A DNA stretch of 64,000 nucleotides from Exophiala sp. HKRS030 (lineage: Eukaryota > Ascomycota > Eurotiomycetes > Chaetothyriales > Herpotrichiellaceae): the NCBI GenBank assembly GCA_023897205.1, contig JAHWDD010000001.1, forward strand, positions 4,588,001-4,652,000. Reading direction: 5' to 3'. Below the pieces are notes generated by a model. The model saw only the letters and a list, made by a program, of their open reading frames with translations, searched no databases and was not told the origin of the DNA. Of the stretch, positions 49,676 to 59,310 are shown one piece after another; position 1 is the first letter of the stretch, and the number at the start of each line of letters is the position of its first letter. A program made the position numbers and the translations under genes.

Positions 49676-51724
49676 TCATTGCCCCCGAAACCAGCCGTAA
49701 TCACTCCAGAGGGCCTCACTTGGTGGCACCGCCCAGGCATATTCACCAACTCCGACGGCCATCTGACCCAGGAGATTATTATTATCACCAGTGAATGAGA
49801 AGTAGTTTTGGGGGTCGTCGAGGTCGAAGTCCAACTCATAGTCTTGGGTGTGGTTGAAAGGCGGACCCCATTCGTAGGTCGGGGGTGCACTCATGTTGGT
49901 TGGATCGACACCTTGCTCGTCCGGGCCATTAACAATATCAAGTTCCGCAGCTTTGTGAACTCGCGGTGCCTGGCTGACATGCAGGCTGATCTCCTGCAAG
50001 TCCATGTCCTCGAAAGATATTGGAGGCGTCACATTTCGGCTGGAACGGGCTCGTGTACCCGTGTACTGCTTGACAAGAACATCAAACACTTGAACAAATT
50101 GTCCCGCATCAGGCATTTCGCTCATGAAGCGTTGCATCAACTCGCTTGCTGAGATCAACGCCCGTAGCTCCCGTCCGAAATCAGATCCAGTATCAAAATC
50201 CTGGCGTGCTTCTTTTGGTCTGAGCAGTGACAAGGAGTATATTATGGCTAGGCCCGTGGTGAAGAGGATCTGGAGATACGAGCGGGTCCAAGTGATGTGT
50301 CCCTTTGCAAACATCGAGGCGTATAGTTCAATCACATTCACCGCGGACTGTAAATACGAGCGAAGCATCCAGCGAGGTGGCTGGAAATTGTCCTTGGGCA
50401 GGCGTGCCAGCGCGCCGCGGATGAGTGTCAGTCTGTCTTTTTCGACCATGAAGTCATACCATTGTGGTCGTTGGTACAGACTCTTGGGGTCTTGAAAGAC
50501 AGGGGCCGTGTCTCGAATCTGCTGCATTTCAACCGAGAAGCGATCCAAATCCAACTTGATACGTCCAACCTCAGCCATTGGCCGGCGCGTCGTGCACTGG
50601 TCTGAAGAGCTGAAAAAGGCGTTGGAGACTCGCGTGGTCAACCTTCTGAGTTCGACAACGAACCGGAACACTGATGCTTTGTTGGGCTTCGTGAACGAGC
50701 CAGCGTCAACCTCATCCAAAGATCTCGCTGTAGAATTGAGCAAATTCTCCTCATCAACCTCTATCGGGAGCGGCGTTTCAATGTCATGCTCTGCTATCGC
50801 AAAAGGCCGTCCAAGTATGCCGGAGCTGTACCTGTCGTGGATGTAGCAATCCCAGAAGACGTTCCGCCGGATCTGCTCTTCAATCGGCGAGAGGGGAGCT
50901 ACTGGTCGTCGATGTAGGCTTACTTCCACGCATTGTCTCATACACAGTCGACCGATGTCCCATATCGAGCAATCAATGTGGTAGTACATGGCAAATCGGG
51001 CAATAAGAAGGAGGTTCTGGATGGCACCGATGGATCCTATGATGCTCACTTCTGGCGCATACTGTTGAGCTGCCCGAAAGTAGCCATACGGATGCTCTTG
51101 GATTTCTCCCCGTCGAAACATTGTCACCGAGCTGATGGCGAAAATCATGAAGGACCGGTAGTAGTCCTCACTGGAAGCTGGGAGGATACCTTTGCCATAA
51201 ACTCGCTGCAACAGTTCCTCGACCGAGAAGCGAGCCAGCAGTGGGTGATGCAGATGCATATGATTGAAGTGACGCTCGACCAATATGTTTGCCAGTTCCC
51301 ATGAAGGCAGCATGTGGGCAGCGACGGTCTCGATGGTGTATGGTGAGGACGCGACACCTTCGTGAAGCCTTGCATTCGATAGCGATGCAGTGTTTGCCGT
51401 CATGGATATCTCCCTAAGAAGTCCGAGTCCACTACCGTCGCCGACAAAATGGGAGCTTTCATGTCTTGAACGTCCTGGCGTTGCCAGGCTTTCCCTGAGC
51501 CCTTCACCCAGCGGCTGATGGACGACTGAATCTAGGTATTCAAGTCTGCGCTCTAGCTGGTAAATACTGTCGCGAGAGAACCTCTCGTGAGTACCGGCCT
51601 CGACAATGATACATGCTGTGTTGCTTCTTGTGCAGCCGGTGCATTTGGGCGGCTTGCTGTCGCATTTGACCTTGCGTAACCGGCATCGTTCACATGCTGG
51701 GATTTTGGGATGCTGGAAGGGCAT
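49676..51724 (-). CDS. Zn2Cys6 transcription factor with fungal-specific domain (regulator 1)
   Basis: 682 residues, no intron, ATG at 51724 (the frame is open slightly further from a TTG). The GAL4-type binuclear zinc cluster spans about 11–38 (CERCRLRKVKCDSKPPKC.GC…AC), followed by a basic linker and the short coiled segment SIYQLERRLEYLDSVV. The fungal_trans domain (about 160–430) has HHPLLARFSVEELL, SSEDYYRSFMIFAISS, and the signature RRNVFWDCYIHDRYSSGILGRP. The C-terminus is acidic (YELDFDLDDPQNYF), a plausible activation region. It is the first gene of the cluster; its effector is unknown. Tandem with a second regulator on the same strand, about 0.3 kb apart. Confidence 0.92.
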   Translation of the reverse strand: MPFQHPKIPACERCRLRKVKCDSKPPKCTGCTRSNTACIIVEAGTHERFSRDSIYQLERRLEYLDSVVHQPLGEGLRESLATPGRSRHESSHFVGDGSGLGLLREISMTANTASLSNARLHEGVASSPYTIETVAAHMLPSWELANILVERHFNHMHLHHPLLARFSVEELLQRVYGKGILPASSEDYYRSFMIFAISSVTMFRRGEIQEHPYGYFRAAQQYAPEVSIIGSIGAIQNLLLIARFAMYYHIDCSIWDIGRLCMRQCVEVSLHRRPVAPLSPIEEQIRRNVFWDCYIHDRYSSGILGRPFAIAEHDIETPLPIEVDEENLLNSTARSLDEVDAGSFTKPNKASVFRFVVELRRLTTRVSNAFFSSSDQCTTRRPMAEVGRIKLDLDRFSVEMQQIRDTAPVFQDPKSLYQRPQWYDFMVEKDRLTLIRGALARLPKDNFQPPRWMLRSYLQSAVNVIELYASMFAKGHITWTRSYLQILFTTGLAIIYSLSLLRPKEARQDFDTGSDFGRELRALISASELMQRFMSEMPDAGQFVQVFDVLVKQYTGTRARSSRNVTPPISFEDMDLQEISLHVSQAPRVHKAAELDIVNGPDEQGVDPTNMSAPPTYEWGPPFNHTQDYELDFDLDDPQNYFSFTGDNNNLLGQMAVGVGEYAWAVPPSEALWSDYGWFRGQ

Positions 51725-52049
51725 ATCTCTCAACGGTGGATAGAGCAAAGTACATTAGGAAAGCCCCGTCACAGTCATTGTTCGGCGAATTGTCCGAGAC
51801 GAAGCATAGGAATTCGTGGAGTAAGATCAAGAATCTGATGCACAAACGTTGATTGACGGGCAAAATCGATGTAGTGGAACTTTGTGGCGCGCCCTCCACA
51901 CTGGAAGAAGCAATGCCATTGGTCTTAGGTGAACAACGTCAAAGTGTCCCCCATAGCAAGACCATATTATACATACAGGACCCTGGAACAATCACTACTT
52001 GTAGGCTAGAAATACATGGAACATTGCTAATGGTACAATGTTAACATCA
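51725..52049. promoter_or_regulatory. Region between the two regulators
   Basis: 325 bases holding the promoter of regulator 1 and the 3' end of regulator 2. No gene or clear motif. Confidence 0.35.
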
Positions 52050-53972
52050 CTACGTACACTCACTTATAAGTTGAACCCAGTGCGAGGGCATTGTTATGCC
52101 GACTCTTACCATGGCCCGATCCAGGACATTGCAAGGTTCATCTTCTCCGTTTAGTGCTGCAGGGGCGACGTGGACAGTTTGTCCCTTTTTCTCAACAGTC
52201 GTGAGTAAGCTCCACAAAAATTCGTGAAAGTCCTCAGTAAGATTGAGCACATCTGCCATATTGTGCAGTACTCCCATAGCGGTCATGACTACCTTCATGT
52301 CCGCTACTCCGAATGCCATGGCCGGTCTAAGTCCTTGGTGTTGTATTTCGACTGCAGTGTAGATTTGACAAGAGTAAATGTATGCGATGGTTGCTCCAAG
52401 GACATCAATGACATCCAGGATGCCTGGCGCAAACTCATACTTGTCAAGGCAAAGTTGGATATTGTTGATGTATCGGGGCACTTCCCGGTTCAGCCTACCG
52501 TGTATGAGACCACGGGGTAGCTCCGCTAATGAATATTGGAGACAATGGCAGAGAAGCTGAAGAAGGGCGCGACAATTGAGCTGCTCTTTGTGCATGTCCA
52601 AGATTGCACTTAGGCGTGGCTTATCAGTGCTCTGGAGGTCCTCGGCCATGGCCACCAAATCGATGATATCTTCACTGGACTGGTACCAGTATTCTAGACT
52701 GGATAGGCAAACTGGGATTTCGATACGTGGTCCAGAGCGCCAATCTGACAGCATTTTTGCGTATTGCACCGTCCACATGAAAAATGACTGTAAATGCAGG
52801 CCCGATTGACTGTGAGGCGGATGAAAAGCAACTTGGGGCATCTCCAAGTCAATATCACCATCCTCGATTTGAAAAGGTCGACCCGTGACTATGGATAGAG
52901 TCCGGTCGAGAACATAAAGTGTCCAGAAAAGGGGCACTCCGGTTGTTTCATGGGCGATATCAGCGTTTCCACGATGCATGCCCGTCGAAATAGCCTTCGT
53001 CATTGCGAGACCTAGGAGGTACATGCCCGGGCTTTCGCAGCGAAAGTGCAGCAAAACAAGTGCCACGAGAACCATACACCGGATCATCTCCTTATCGGAA
53101 GTCTCTCCCGCCAGCTGTGGAAGTAGCGCCAAAGCCCTTGCAGCAAAGTCATATGCGTGAGCCGTCAAGGACTTACCATGAGAACTTGAAGAAATTCCCA
53201 GGCTTAAGGTGGCATAAACAACGCAGGCAACCTCGGGCGGCTGATCGACTAGTACTGGAGCGTCCTCGTCAGTTCTGTTCATTGACATGGTCTCGAAATT
53301 GTCCACAGCCATTTCGATAAAGATGCAAGGGAACAGCAGTCCGATATTATGGTGGCAGCACTTGATGAAGTATTGACAATCACGGCCAGTTTGAAGCATC
53401 AGATTCCTGAGTGCCCCAACTGTGAGTTCAGCGGCATCTTTTCTGCTAGAGAGTGCGGACAAGTCTTCCTGGGCCATCTTAGAAGCCGCTGTGACCAACC
53501 TCGCAAAAAAAGAGTTGTTCAAGACGACCTGGTGTGGCCGCTTCGGACCACTCATCGCCGCCACTGAGAGGTATTCAACCTCATTAACAGCCGCATCCAC
53601 GAGGCGTTGTTGAGGGCTGACGGTGTCGGTCGTATCTCCATGAGCAGCCTCAGGGCCATTGTTAACTCCAATGGCCGGACTTGAATTGTTCAGGGCTTCG
53701 AGGTGATCAATTCGTCTCTTCAGATATGCGACATAACCCCTGTGCATTTTCTCAGCAGGAGTGCATAGAGAGGTACAAGATACTTACCTCCCCGCCATAA
53801 CGTCTTCCCGTGAGTGCATGTTATCAGTCTCTGAAGGCATGCCCCATGTTCGCGGGAGGCATGACACTCCGGCTTGGACACACTCAGAGCATTGCGGCAT
53901 CTGACGGCCACATTTTTGCTTTCGCCGCCAACACCTCTCGCATGCTTGACTAAGCAAGCTTTGCGACATCAT
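52050..53972 (-). CDS. Zn2Cys6 transcription factor with fungal-specific domain (regulator 2)
   Basis: Exons are 53972–53788 and 53739–52050, with a 48-base intron, giving 624 residues. The zinc cluster (residues about 10–39) has the pattern ACERCWRRKQKC…QC.EC…SC with spacing C-x2-C-x6-C-x5-C-x2-C-x6-C. The intron splits it from the helix VAYLKRRIDHLEALN, the dimerisation coiled coil. The fungal_trans region (about 185–420) has DNFETM.M, a mid-homology part and the signature FWTLYVLDRTLSIVTGRPFQIEDGDIDLE. No Arg/Lys-rich nuclear signal beyond the zinc-cluster linker is obvious. It faces the transporter's 3' end. Likely controls the adjacent catabolic genes, by position only. Confidence 0.92.
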
Positions 53973-54584
53973 GTGCGCTTCACGATTGATGACGTTGTTT
54001 GATCATGGTTCAGAATAGTATCTCCTATGCAAATTGTAAGACGTCACGCATTGAGCGAGTTTCCTTCGAGTCGCTGGCAAGAATATGGGAAGAACTAAAA
54101 CAGTGCGAGCACTTGGACTCTTGCACTTTGAGCATTTAGAAGGAAAATCATTCGTCTGACAGTATGTTTAAGCTCATTTGACGGGGAACTTTTTCTCTCT
54201 CTCGACCAGCACTTTGCAATTTTTGCTGTCAGACCTGGGTAAATTCTCATCAGCCGACTGAACTAACAGATGCACCCACCCACGTCTTACGTCTTCTTCC
54301 TCTCCTCTCTTTTCCTTCAGGTATATTCTTTTAATGCAAAGTCGGTTGGATATTTTCACATTGACAGACATCTATTCGGGGAATGAAACCATATCTTCTA
54401 CCTATTCATAGCAGGGAAGCTCCGGGCTGAGTGTCCCGGTCGGTGCACATTTCTTGCCATTCTACATACTCTCATTCAGACATTAACCTTTCAGACCTCA
54501 CAAATACCTTCATTGTTGATGACGATGTTAGTCGTTCATGTTCAGATACCATCTCTAACATGGTCTCCGTTGAGAAACACAGCT
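53973..54584. other. Intergenic, regulator 2 promoter and transporter 3' end
   Basis: 612 bases, no gene recognised. Pyrimidine-rich stretch TTTTTCTCTCTCTCGACC near 54188 and a CTTCTTCCTCTCC tract near 54290. Confidence 0.35.
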
Positions 54585-56174
54585 TTAAGAAACATATCGG
54601 AAGCCACCCACTACCGCTCGTCTTTCGTCGATATCAAGACGCGCCAGTGCGTTAGTATCACTCGGTGATACTTCTTGCGACAGCTTCTCGAACTTGTGAT
54701 TTGACCTCTTCAACGATAGACGAAGAGCCACCATACTAGCAAGTCCTAAAACCTGAAAGGCTAGCAAAATCACCCACGAAACTCGGTAAGTAGGTCCGTA
54801 TTGGTCTAGCCAGAAGTAATTGGCATAAAGAGACGCTAGGTTCGCAAAAGTATTCGCTATGCCGATAGCTGCTGCACGTTTGATGGCTGGCTGTGGGATG
54901 GTCGAGGAAAGCCAGGTATACGTGGTCGAATAGACAGCAAATGTGCCGGCCGTGAGAGGGAACGAGAATGCGTATCGAACCCACTGGTCTTGCTCATTGG
55001 TGGCTATCAGGACAACGCAAGAGCAAATGGCGATGCAAATCGATGTGATGGCGAAGGCGGATCTTCTCTGCTTTCGGTCGGCAGAATAACATATCCCCAC
55101 CGTGAAGAAGAATGCAAACATATATGGTGGTGACGTTAGCAAGAGAGTTTCGGTGCTGCTCTTGAACCCAAGATCTTTGATCAAGGTAGGAAAGAAATGG
55201 GAATATGAGATGTCGGCAGTGGTGGCCATCTGAAGACAAGCAAAGAGCCAAACTCGATAGTCTTTGACTGCCCAGACAACGCCTCGTCGAACCGACGCAG
55301 TTTCCTCGGTAAGCACGTCATCTGAGCCGATGGATCTGGTCAATCGTGCTTGGGCCACGACTTTTTCTTCCTCACTCAACCACTTTGTCGTTGCTGGATA
55401 GTCAGGGAGGACCAGGTACCCAATGATTCCGAGAATGACGGTGGCACTGCCTTCCAAGATAAAAAGCCATTTCCAGGTGGCAATATGACCGACCCCATCC
55501 ATACCCCCCAGAATACCAGCCGAGATCAATCCGGCGAAAGAATTTGATAACAGTAAGCCGCTCACCAGCAGCGACATCCGGAATCCCAATTCTCGCTTCG
55601 TGTACCAGCAAGAAAGGAGATAAATCGCCGAAGGAAAGAACGGGGATTCGATCAAGCCCAAACAGAACCTCAGAGCCAGCAATCCCGCGGCGTTCTGAGT
55701 CGCTGATGTGAGGCCAGACAGTATAGCCCATGCAATTATGCATGTCGGCTTCAAGTACAGTGTCAGCCACTATATATCATCTCGGGGGCCAGGAACCAAG
55801 CTTACCAAGAAGATTGAAGGTCGAAGTTTTGCCATCATCAGAGTGGAAGGTAGTTGCATAATAATGTAACCAGCCGAGAAGATGGAAATTGCAGTGTTGT
55901 AAGTTGCCCCTTTGATATTCAAATCTTTCTGAAGGCCGTAGAGTCTAGCTTGCGTGATGGAGTTTCTGTCCAGGTAATTGAAGATATACATGGTTACAAC
56001 GAGAGGAAGGAGGCGCAAGTCGACTTTACGCAGGAGTTTTCGTTCGGTTTCCGCCGCAAACTCAGGGGTATAGCTGTCGTATATTTGAGCCACGGTGAGC
56101 TTCTCTGGAGCTGTGTCCTGGACATCTTCCATGAGGACAATGTCTTTCGACTGGGCCTCTTTTGAATCTTCCAT
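54585..56174 (-). CDS. MFS transporter, anion:cation symporter (allantoate permease/Dal5) family
   Basis: Exons are 56174–55806 and 55748–54585, with a 57-base intron, giving 510 residues and about 12 membrane segments. Family members import organic anions such as allantoate, nicotinate, pantothenate, tartrate or sugar acids with protons. The N-terminal cytosolic tail is followed by RKVDLRLLPLVVTMYIFNYLDRNSITQARLYGL, the family's TM1 signature (Asp in NYLDR). FSAGYIIMQLPSTLMMAKLRPSIFLPTCIIAWAI is joined across the intron. RFCLGLIESPFFP in TM4 and the central loop at about 245–300 follow. Position between regulators and lactone-handling enzymes suggests uptake of an acidic substrate. TCGGAC and TTGTCGGA motifs lie upstream (see findings). 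Confidence 0.93.
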
Positions 56175-56543
56175 GACTATGGTCTTGTGGTGGCACAGGT
56201 TCGTCAAGCACTTAGGAGAAGTTTGACCAAGCAACCTGGATCAGTAAGGACTCGAGACGGTTGTTATGAATGCTCCAGGTTCTTCTTTCCTCCGCCTATT
56301 CTGGGGATTCACCGCATCTCCAGCTAGCTCCCAAGCTTGCTTTCATGGTCCCCTTGTTAAAGTACCGGTGGAGACCGAGCATTCAGTAACGTAGATTGTC
56401 GGAGGGCGTCCGATACGCTCTCCTCATACTACAGCAAACACCACAGGATGCGTGACAATGAATTGACGGATGCAAGTATCGCTTAAGCGAAGTGTCTAGA
56501 AGACTACTCTAAATGAAGGAACATCCTTGTCGCCCCTTCCGAC
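56175..56543. promoter_or_regulatory. Transporter promoter and amidohydrolase 3' end
   Basis: 369 bases. TTGTCGGA at 56396–56403 and GTCCGAT nearby (about 56409) resemble CGG-containing motifs upstream of the other cluster genes. Confidence 0.45.
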
Positions 56544-57497
56544 TCAGTTGGTAGCCTTTTCTGCTTCTTCGCCGCGGAACACACGGCATGGATTCTCCAC
56601 CAGCATCTTTTTCCATTGCTCGGAGGTTAACCATGACTTTATCAGTCTCAGCTCTTCCATCGCATCGGCATCGCTTAATGGAGGAGTCGGCTCGAGACCC
56701 TTTCCTCCAGTGTTTACATGAGGCCAGTCGCTTCCCCAAAGCATGCGATCTGGGGCGGCGTTTGCCAATTGTTGAACGACAACCTTCATGTCTTTCAATT
56801 TGCCCGGACTGCGACGGTGAAGCGCAGATATCTTGACGTAGACGTTGTGGTGGCGGATCAAATCCAGGAACGCCTCGAATTCTGCCGTTGACAAGTCGCT
56901 GGGACTCGCACATCCGACATGGTCTGCGACAAGCTTCGCCTTTCTCAAGGATTCATCTTGACCGACTTGGTCGAGTAAAGAAGCCCAAAAGCGCAGTGGC
57001 ATCCGCAAGCAAATGGCCCAGCCGTAATGTACGATACCCCTGGACTCCGCGAGCCGACTCAAATCGTGGACCACGTGTTGGTCGAAGCCTTTCGAGCCGC
57101 CGAAGCCACAGTGGATCCGCAGACACCGTACTCCAGCTTCATGAAGCTGGTCCACCTTCCTCGGTGTTGCATTGATGATGGGCTCGGGACTTGTATTGTC
57201 AGAAATGACTGTACCATAGAATCTCCTGCCGGGATAGCGTCGAGAACCTTCGGCAACGTGTGCAAGGACGCCGTCCGAAGCAGCCTCGATGGTGGCCTGG
57301 ACGATGATGACGTTGTCAAATGGCGACCAGGCCTCGTAAGATGACAGAGAGGCAGGATTCGGTGTATAGGCTCGGTCGGGGCTTAATGCAAACCGTACAG
57401 GGTCGAAGCAGTGCATGTGGCAATCCCATGACCCTGGCGGGACGAAGTCTGACCCGGGAAGCATGTTCCCGTTGTAATGGTCTTCTCCGAATGACAT
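56544..57497 (-). CDS. Amidohydrolase-superfamily lactonase, 2-pyrone-4,6-dicarboxylate hydrolase-like
   Basis: 317 residues, no intron, ATG at 57497. TIM-barrel metal-dependent hydrolase (amidohydrolase family 2). The N-terminal HxH metal motif is in SWDCHMHCFDP, followed by RAYTPNPASLSSYEA. This pattern is shared by LigI (2-pyrone-4,6-dicarboxylate lactonase), 4-sulfomuconolactonase and D-galactarolactone isomerase. Later motifs are RCLRIHCG, LVADHVGC and the catalytic Asp in MLWGSDWPHVN. The family opens or isomerises lactones of di-acids. Next to an SMP-30 lactonase and an aldolase, a sugar-acid or pyrone di-acid lactone is plausible. Which of these activities it has cannot be told from sequence alone. 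Confidence 0.88.
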   Translation of the reverse strand: MSFGEDHYNGNMLPGSDFVPPGSWDCHMHCFDPVRFALSPDRAYTPNPASLSSYEAWSPFDNVIIVQATIEAASDGVLAHVAEGSRRYPGRRFYGTVISDNTSPEPIINATPRKVDQLHEAGVRCLRIHCGFGGSKGFDQHVVHDLSRLAESRGIVHYGWAICLRMPLRFWASLLDQVGQDESLRKAKLVADHVGCASPSDLSTAEFEAFLDLIRHHNVYVKISALHRRSPGKLKDMKVVVQQLANAAPDRMLWGSDWPHVNTGGKGLEPTPPLSDADAMEELRLIKSWLTSEQWKKMLVENPCRVFRGEEAEKATN

Positions 57498-57795
57498 GGC
57501 CTGACTTAGTGAATTAGCTGACAGAAGAAACGGTCTTGTAAGTTGGAATACATCTAGAAGATCCTACTTAATGATCGGAAAGATACAAGATGGAGGATTT
57601 GACCATTCCAACTGACTCGGCCATAGTCCGACAAGACCCTTGGTGGATCGGACACCCTAAACACCCTTGTCTCCGCCATATACTACAGTATGTTTTTAGC
57701 TCGTGTTCCGTAAAGCTTCATCACACCACCACATGTGTACCGGCATGTCGCGCAGTCTCTTCATGATGCCTTTCCGGTCTTTTCGGGGGGGGCAG
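57498..57795. promoter_or_regulatory. Amidohydrolase promoter
   Basis: 298 bases. TCCGACAA at 57627–57634 and ATCGGACA at about 57647–57654 are 20 bases apart, candidate sites for a Zn2Cys6 regulator. Confidence 0.5.
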
Positions 57796-58773
57796 CTATT
57801 TCTTTGGAGCACCAACGCCAGCGCAATGCCATTCCACCTTTTGCACATTTGCCAAAAGACTGTCTGTGATGTACAATGTTTTCCCATCGGGTCCTCCAAA
57901 TGTACAATTCGTCAGGTTGATTCCATCTGTCCCACTAGCAATTCTCGCCTTTGGAATCCCATGCTTATCCACCACGAACACGGACCCTAGGCTGGGGTGA
58001 CAGATGAAGAGGTTCCCTTCCTCGTCTATGGCGAGGCCGTCCGGTCCTGCATTACCGAAAGACTTGAAAAACACCCCTACCTTTGACGTAGAACCATCTG
58101 GGTGTAGAGGCAACCTCCATACTTCATTCGACCTGGTCATGGCGACGTAGAGAAAACGCTCATCCGGTGACAAAACCAATCCGTTCGGAGAAGGGCCATT
58201 CGACACCAGCATGTCTAGTTTCCCATCCGGACAGAGACGATACACCCTCCCCGTCGGGTCAACCATCGACGTCTGACCTTGGTCGGTGAAGTAAATGTCG
58301 CCGGTCGAACTGACCACGAGATCATTAGGGCCTTTGAACCTTTCCAAATTCCTCCTCGTGAGCAGTGGCTCGATTGTGTTGTTTTCTGGGTCGAACAAAA
58401 GTAATCCCTGTCTCACCAGCATCAGAGATATATACTCTAGACGCTTCGGGCCCTGAGATTGCTTGCTTACCTGCCTATAATCGGCGACGACAAACTTGCC
58501 ATCATGTCTAATGGCCATCCCATTCGGTTCTCCATCGTACTTGATTCTTTTGGTGACCTGGCCCGCCTTGTCGACACGGAGGATCTGTCCACCTGGAATA
58601 TCTGTAATGAAGAGGTCCCCATTCGCATCTACCGTAGGACCTTCCAAGAAGATGTTTTGGAAGTTACCAGTGAACCCTCCTCGCCACTCACTTTCTTCCG
58701 TGCAGTATAACTCATCTGGAACCCGCACATGCACCTCTGCTTTGATCACAGGAGGTGGAGGATAGAAGTTCAT
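57796..58773 (-). CDS. SMP-30/gluconolactonase-family lactonase
   Basis: Exons are 58773–58471 and 58407–57796, giving 304 residues. The 63-base intron (GTAAGC…ACAG) is in frame and stop-free; removing it joins DYRQ to GLLLFDP, as in the family. Six-bladed propeller hydrolase of aldonolactones. The usual metal ligands are visible: Glu in FLEGPTVD, Asn in GPNDLVV, Asn in SPNGLVLSPDE and Asp in GPDGLAIDEEGN. No signal peptide, so cytosolic. It is divergent from the sugar transporter with a 537-base shared promoter, and downstream on the same strand lies the amidohydrolase. The two lactone hydrolases together suggest two lactone steps or alternatives. Confidence 0.92.
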   Translation of the reverse strand: MNFYPPPPVIKAEVHVRVPDELYCTEESEWRGGFTGNFQNIFLEGPTVDANGDLFITDIPGGQILRVDKAGQVTKRIKYDGEPNGMAIRHDGKFVVADYRQVSKQSQGPKRLEYISLMLVRQGLLLFDPENNTIEPLLTRRNLERFKGPNDLVVSSTGDIYFTDQGQTSMVDPTGRVYRLCPDGKLDMLVSNGPSPNGLVLSPDERFLYVAMTRSNEVWRLPLHPDGSTSKVGVFFKSFGNAGPDGLAIDEEGNLFICHPSLGSVFVVDKHGIPKARIASGTDGINLTNCTFGGPDGKTLYITDSLLANVQKVEWHCAGVGAPKK

Positions 58774-59310
58774 GTTCGGGCTTCAGGCCACTCAGACCAA
58801 GATTGTTGTGTGTAGGGTGGATAAACCTTTTCCTCCTCGTTTACTGATGCTTGTGACAACACGCGTTTAAACAGAGCACGCCCCCGACTGGCTTGCTCCG
58901 ATATTACTCTCTTGTACAAACGAACTTGAAGAACAGTCCCGACATCCCCATTCATGAACTATGCGGAGCAATCAAGCTCCACGCAACATTCATCCGTCGG
59001 CCATAGTGTACTGAAGTCTCAAGAAATTTGTCGGGCGCTTCGGACATGTGGGTCAATATCCATCCAAAAGGTCCGACAATGTCCGCCTCGCCCTTTCGTT
59101 ACTCCAGCATGTTATCGCTTCGCTTGGAAGTCGTCGACCAACTTTGCCCCAGCTTGAACAAGGGTCAACGATGGCATGAGGCCGGGGACCCCACTAGCAG
59201 ACCTTTTGTAAATATGTGAGGACTCGCATCACTTTGTTGGAAATTTCCAGTCGTGTAAGGACTCAAAGACCCTTGGAGAAGAGCGCAAATCGAAAAATTT
59301 TCTTAGCAAG
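58774..59310. promoter_or_regulatory. Divergent promoter, SMP-30 lactonase / sugar transporter
   Basis: 537 bases. Motifs within 52 bases: TTGTCGGG (59028–59035), TCGGACATGTGG (59040–59051) and TCCGACAA (59072–59079). The 12-mer TCGGACATGTGG recurs in the promoter between the dehydrogenase and the aldolase. Confidence 0.55.
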
